Assembly (NCBI RefSeq): GCF_029392895.1
Contig: NZ_CP114200.1
Location: forward strand, 4,309,001-4,373,000
Source of the DNA: Streptomyces sp. 71268
GTDB lineage: Bacteria; Actinomycetota; Actinomycetes; Streptomycetales; Streptomycetaceae
Reading direction: 5' to 3'
Length of the DNA: 64,000 nucleotides
Shown: one piece after another, positions 60,854 through 64,000 of the stretch
How the letters are laid out: every line of letters begins with the position of its first letter
Position numbering within the stretch: position 1 is the first letter of the stretch
Notes under the pieces: generated by a model
What the model was told of the DNA's origin: nothing
The model's input: the letters and a program-made list of their open reading frames with translations, nothing else
Databases searched by the model: none
Position numbers and translations under genes: made by a program

Positions 60854-61675
60854 ATGGCCACGTCATCGCCCACCGGGCACACCGAGCTGACGCGACCCGA
60901 CGGCAGCCCCGTACGGGTCCTCGTAGTCGAAGATGAGGCACCGCTCGCCGAGTTGCTGTCGATGGCGCTCCGGTCCGAGCGCTGGGACGTGCGCACGGCG
61001 GGCGGGGGCGGCGGGGTCGCGGGGGCGGCCCGCGCCTTCCGGCCCGACGCCGCCGTCCTGGACCTCTCGCTGCCGGACGCCGACGCCCGCTCCGCGCTGG
61101 CCGGGCTGCGCCGCGAAGTGCCCGGCGTGCCGGTGCTGTTCCTGGCCTCGCGGGAGGCCGCGCGGGAGCGGGCCGTGGGGCTGACGGCGGGCAGCGACGC
61201 GTACGTCACCAAGCCGTTCGGGGTCGAGGAGGTCATCGCGGGGCTGCGCGGGTTGCTGCGGCGCTCGGCGGCACCGACCACGCGCGCGGGGTCGGTGCTC
61301 ACCGTCGGCGACCTGACGTTGAACGAGGACAGCCAGGAGGTCGTGCGTGGCGGCATGCCGATCCGGCTCACGGCCACCGAGTACGAGTTGCTGCGCTTCC
61401 TGATGCGCAACCCGCGTCGGGTGCTGAGCAAGGCGCAGATCCTGGACCGGGTGTGGAGCTACGACTTCGGCGGCCGGCCCAACGTCGTCGAGCTGTACAT
61501 CTCCTATCTGCGGCGGAAGATCGACGCCGGCCGGTCGCCGATGATCCACACCCGGCGCGGCATGGGCTACCTGATCAAGGCCGCCGACGCGGCGCCGGAG
61601 CCGGCGCCCGCGCCGAAGGCGACGTCGCGGCGCGGGTCGCGTGCGAGGTCGCAGGCCGCGCCCGAACCGGTGTGA
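60854..61675 (+). CDS. OmpR-family response regulator (orphan)
   Basis: 273 aa. Receiver domain (about 20-135) with acidic pair VVEDEAPL, phosphoacceptor Asp in AVLDLSLPD, conserved Lys in VTKPFGVEE. The C-terminal winged helix (about 155-250) ends RRVLSKAQILDRVWSYDFGG, VVELYISYLRRKID and HTRRGMGYLI. No histidine kinase gene is adjacent, so its partner lies elsewhere. An unusual Gly run (AGGGGGVAGAA) replaces the usual helix start. Pro/Ala/Arg tail. Confidence 0.92.
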   Translation: MATSSPTGHTELTRPDGSPVRVLVVEDEAPLAELLSMALRSERWDVRTAGGGGGVAGAARAFRPDAAVLDLSLPDADARSALAGLRREVPGVPVLFLASREAARERAVGLTAGSDAYVTKPFGVEEVIAGLRGLLRRSAAPTTRAGSVLTVGDLTLNEDSQEVVRGGMPIRLTATEYELLRFLMRNPRRVLSKAQILDRVWSYDFGGRPNVVELYISYLRRKIDAGRSPMIHTRRGMGYLIKAADAAPEPAPAPKATSRRGSRARSQAAPEPV

Positions 61676-61840
61676 GGCGGTGGGGGCCCGGCACCGGGCC
61701 GGTCCGAGCCGGCCGGACCGGGCGGCCTGAGCCCGACGGCCTGGTCCGGCCGAGTCCGACGGCCCGACGGCCTGGGCCCGCCGGGGTGATGGCCTGGGCC
61801 CGGCAGCGCGCCGACTATACAGCGTAGAGGGGACTCCTAT

Positions 61841-61870
61841 ACGGTGTACGTCGCTGTGTTCGTACACCGT
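61841..61870. promoter_or_regulatory. Operator upstream of MFS efflux gene
   Basis: ACGGTGTACG (61841-61850) and CGTACACCGT (61861-61870) form a perfect 10-bp dyad with a 10-nt spacer. It overlaps the presumed promoter (CTATAC at 61837-61842), 15 bp before ATG 61885. The TetR regulator downstream of the pump is the likely binder. Confidence 0.75.
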
Positions 61871-61884
61871 TTAAGGACGTGCTC

Positions 61885-63689
61885 ATGGCCGCCGTTCCCC
61901 CCTCGCCCGATCGCCCCTCGTCCGCCGACGGCCCCCCGCTCCGCGCCGGCCGCGCGGCGCCCGACGCGGACGCCCCTGACTCCCCCGCCAAGGCGCCGAG
62001 CGCGGCCCCCGGCACACCCCCGCCGCGCGTCGCGGCGGCGTGCCCGCGCCCGCGCCGCCCACCGACGCCCAGGGCACCTCCCCCACCGACACCGCGAACA
62101 CCTCCCCGAGCGGCGCCGAGCCGGACGCCTCCCCGAGCGGCGCCGAGCCGCCGGGGTCCCGGGGCGGCGGGGCGGCCGGTACGGACGAGGCGCCCGCGCG
62201 GCATCCGCAGCGCTGGCTGATCCTCGCCGTCATCTGCCTCGCGCAGCTCACCGTGTTGCTCGACAACACCATCCTCACCGTCGCCGTGCCCTCGCTCACC
62301 CGCGAGATGGGCGCGAGCACCGCCGACGTCCAGTGGATGATCAACGCCTACGCGCTGGTGCAGTCCGGGTTGCTGCTCACCGCCGGCAGCGCGGCCGACC
62401 GGTACGGCCGTAAGAAGATGCTGGTCACCGGGTTGCTGGTGTTCGGTGTCGGCTCGGTGGCCGCCGCGTACGCGCAGTCGCCCGGACAGTTGATCGCGGC
62501 CCGCGCCGGGATGGGCGTGGGTGGCGCGCTGCTGATGACCACCACGCTGGCCGTCGTCGTGCAGGTCTTCGCCGAGGACGAGCGCACCAAGGCCATCGGG
62601 CTGTGGGGCGCGGTCGGTTCGCTGGGGTTCGCGGCCGGGCCGCTGATCGGCGGCTCGTTGCTCAACCACTTCTGGTGGGGCGCGATCTTCCTGATCAACG
62701 TGCCGGTGGCGCTGATCGGGGTGGTCGCCGTGGTCCGCATGGTGCCCGAGTCGCGCAGCGGCGCCGGGGAGCGGCCCGACCTGCCGGGCGCGTTGCTGTC
62801 CACGGTCGGCATGAGCGGCGTCGTCTTCGCGATCATCGCCGGGCCGGAGCACGGCTGGCTCTCGGCCCGGGTGCTGGTCGCCGCGGCCGTCGGGCTGATC
62901 GCGCTGGCCGCCTTCGCCGCCTGGGAGCGGCACGTCCCGTACCCGATGCTCGACCTCAGCTTCTTCGAGGACCGGCGCTTCGTCGGGGCGGTGGCCGGCG
63001 GCATCCTGATCGCCTTCGGCATGGGCGGCTCGCTGTTCCTGCTCACCCAGCACCTGCAACTGGTCCTCGGCTACGAACCGTTGGCCGCCGGCCTGCGCAC
63101 CGCGCCGCTGGCCCTGATGATCGTGGTGCTCAACCTGAGCGGCGTCGGCGCCCGGCTGCTGACCCGGTTCGGCACGCCCAGCACCATCCTGGCCGGCATG
63201 ACGATGATCGCCGGCGGCCTGGCGGTCGTCGGGCTGCTGGGCCGGGACGGGTACGGCGGCGTGCTGGCGGGCCTGGTGCTGATGGGGTCCGGGATGGCGG
63301 TGGCGATGCCGGCCATGGCCACCGCGATCATGTCGGCCATCCCGCCGGCCAAGGCCGGTGTCGGGGCCGGTGTCAACGGCACGCTGACCGAGTTCGGCAA
63401 CGGCCTCGGTGTCGCCACCCTCGGCGCGGTCCTCGGCTCCCGCTTCGGCGCGCTGCTGCCCGCCGCCGCGGCCGGCGCCGGCTCGCTGCCGACCGCGCTG
63501 GAGCGGGTGGACACCGCGTCCGACCGGGTCGCCGTGCACGACGCGTTCGCCAGCGGCATCCAGGCCAGCGAGCTGGTCGGGGCGGGCGCGGTGTTCCTCG
63601 GGGGCGCGCTGGCGGCGCTGCTGCTGTGGCGAGCGGAACGTACGGCGGAGCCCGTACGGAAGGCCGACGGGGTGGCTGGCGCGGCATAG
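61885..63689 (+). CDS. MFS (DHA2, 14-helix) efflux transporter, apparent 5' frameshift
   Basis: The pump is in the frame ending at 63689: from about 62200 it shows 14 membrane segments, QRWLILAVICLAQLTVLLDN, motif A GSAADRYGRKK, motif C AAGPLIGGSL, all DHA2-like. The only in-frame upstream start is GTG 62040 without a ribosome site, and a stop lies at 61977. ATG 61885, with AAGGACG and an operator directly before it, opens another frame (MAAVPPSPDRPSSADGPPLR) that would join the pump by one base shift between 61978 and about 62200. So either the gene has a frameshift or initiates at 62040. Confidence 0.75.
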
Positions 63690-63733
63690 CATCGGGTACG
63701 GGTACCGGGCGGGCGATCGATGGAGGAGCGCGG

Positions 63734-64000
63734 ATGGCAACCGGCAGCGGCACGAGCAGGCCACGGCCCAGCGTGTGGTTGGCCGGGCCGTCGAGCGGGA
63801 AGCGGAAGGCCGACCAGCCCGCCGGGCTGGACCGGGTGAAGATCATCGCGGCGACGGTGCGACTGCTGGACGCGGAGGGCATGGCCCGGTTCTCCATGCG
63901 CCGGCTCGCGGCCGAACTCGGGGTCACCGCCATGTCCGTCTACTGGTACGTGGCCACCAAGAACGACCTGCTCGAACTCGCCCTCGACGAGGTCAACGGC
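63734..64000 (+). CDS. TetR-family regulator, N-terminal part only
   Basis: 89 codons to the window edge. ATG 63734 follows GGAGGAGCGCGG. The HTH is FSMRRLAAELGVTAMSVYWY, VATKNDLLELALDEV, close to the tetracycline-repressor-like group. It is 45 bp behind the MFS pump on the same strand, and a palindrome precedes the pump, so it most likely represses it in response to a drug. Confidence 0.88.
   Translation, partial: MATGSGTSRPRPSVWLAGPSSGKRKADQPAGLDRVKIIAATVRLLDAEGMARFSMRRLAAELGVTAMSVYWYVATKNDLLELALDEVNG

Overview
The window is about 64 kb of very high G+C DNA with strong third-position G/C bias. It has frequent GTG and occasional TTG starts, SD-type ribosome sites, hairpin terminators without long T tracts, and families typical of Streptomyces: an SSI-type protease inhibitor, RsbW-like ATPases, SpoIIE-type phosphatases, a SigE-family ECF sigma factor, DUF1906, DUF5926, Prim-Pol, and a pSAM2-like integrative element. 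I read it as a chromosomal segment of a Streptomyces or very close relative. No rRNA, CRISPR array or large biosynthetic cluster is visible.

Layout. 0-2.2 kb (minus): copper-associated group (SCO1-like lipoprotein, YcnI/DUF1775 protein, membrane protein). 2.7-5.6 kb: an RsbW-like ATPase, an HTH-TM-ricin lectin protein and an AraC regulator. 5.6-7.9 kb: NmrA-like protein, a free-standing EF-G domain IV protein and a TetR regulator with a 30-bp operator. 8.1-13.2 kb: aminopeptidase P, a GAF-PP2C phosphatase and a Prim-Pol protein. 13.2-16.15 kb: a 3-kb stretch with no gene I can support but several regulatory-looking motifs. 16.15-21.1 kb: SEC-C/DUF5926 protein, second RsbW-like ATPase, glycerophosphodiesterase and HtrA protease. 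21.2-24.5 kb: tRNA-Ser(UGA) with an integrase remnant beside it, two SDR enzymes and a LysR regulator. 24.6-30.7 kb: zinc-ribbon protein, small secreted protein, DUF1906 secreted hydrolase-like protein, SigE-type sigma factor and acyl-CoA ligase.

30.8-35.85 kb (all minus) holds a PL7 alginate lyase and a likely resistance cassette: RHH repressor, VOC protein, methyltransferase, then a 7-codon leader peptide followed by hairpins and an ABC-F ATPase. The leader and hairpins have the geometry of ribosome-mediated attenuation. 36-41 kb is one 1637-aa PAS/receiver protein with a degenerate kinase core. 41.7-42.5 kb holds an SSI-type inhibitor (P1 Lys) and tRNA-Ser(GCU).

42.9-52.2 kb is a complete-looking AICE (pSAM2 type) inserted in the 3' end of tRNA-Arg(ACG), bounded by identical 81-bp att repeats. 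It carries int, xis, a RepSA-like initiator, small spread/transfer genes, a TraB/FtsK-like translocase, an SCO3933-type protein and a divergent KorSA-like GntR repressor with palindromic operators. Two further integrase C-terminal scars (52.2 and 54.9 kb) show the tRNA-Arg locus has been used repeatedly. Between them lie a LysR gene, a small membrane protein and a frameshifted secreted protein.

55-64 kb returns to backbone-like content: PASTA-type protein, Pro/Tyr-rich protein with an Ig-like tail, initiator tRNA, amidohydrolase, DUF4180 protein, FMN reductase, two perfect DnaA boxes, an F420-type LLM oxidoreductase, an orphan OmpR regulator, an MFS efflux pump (apparent 5' frameshift) and a TetR regulator cut by the window end.
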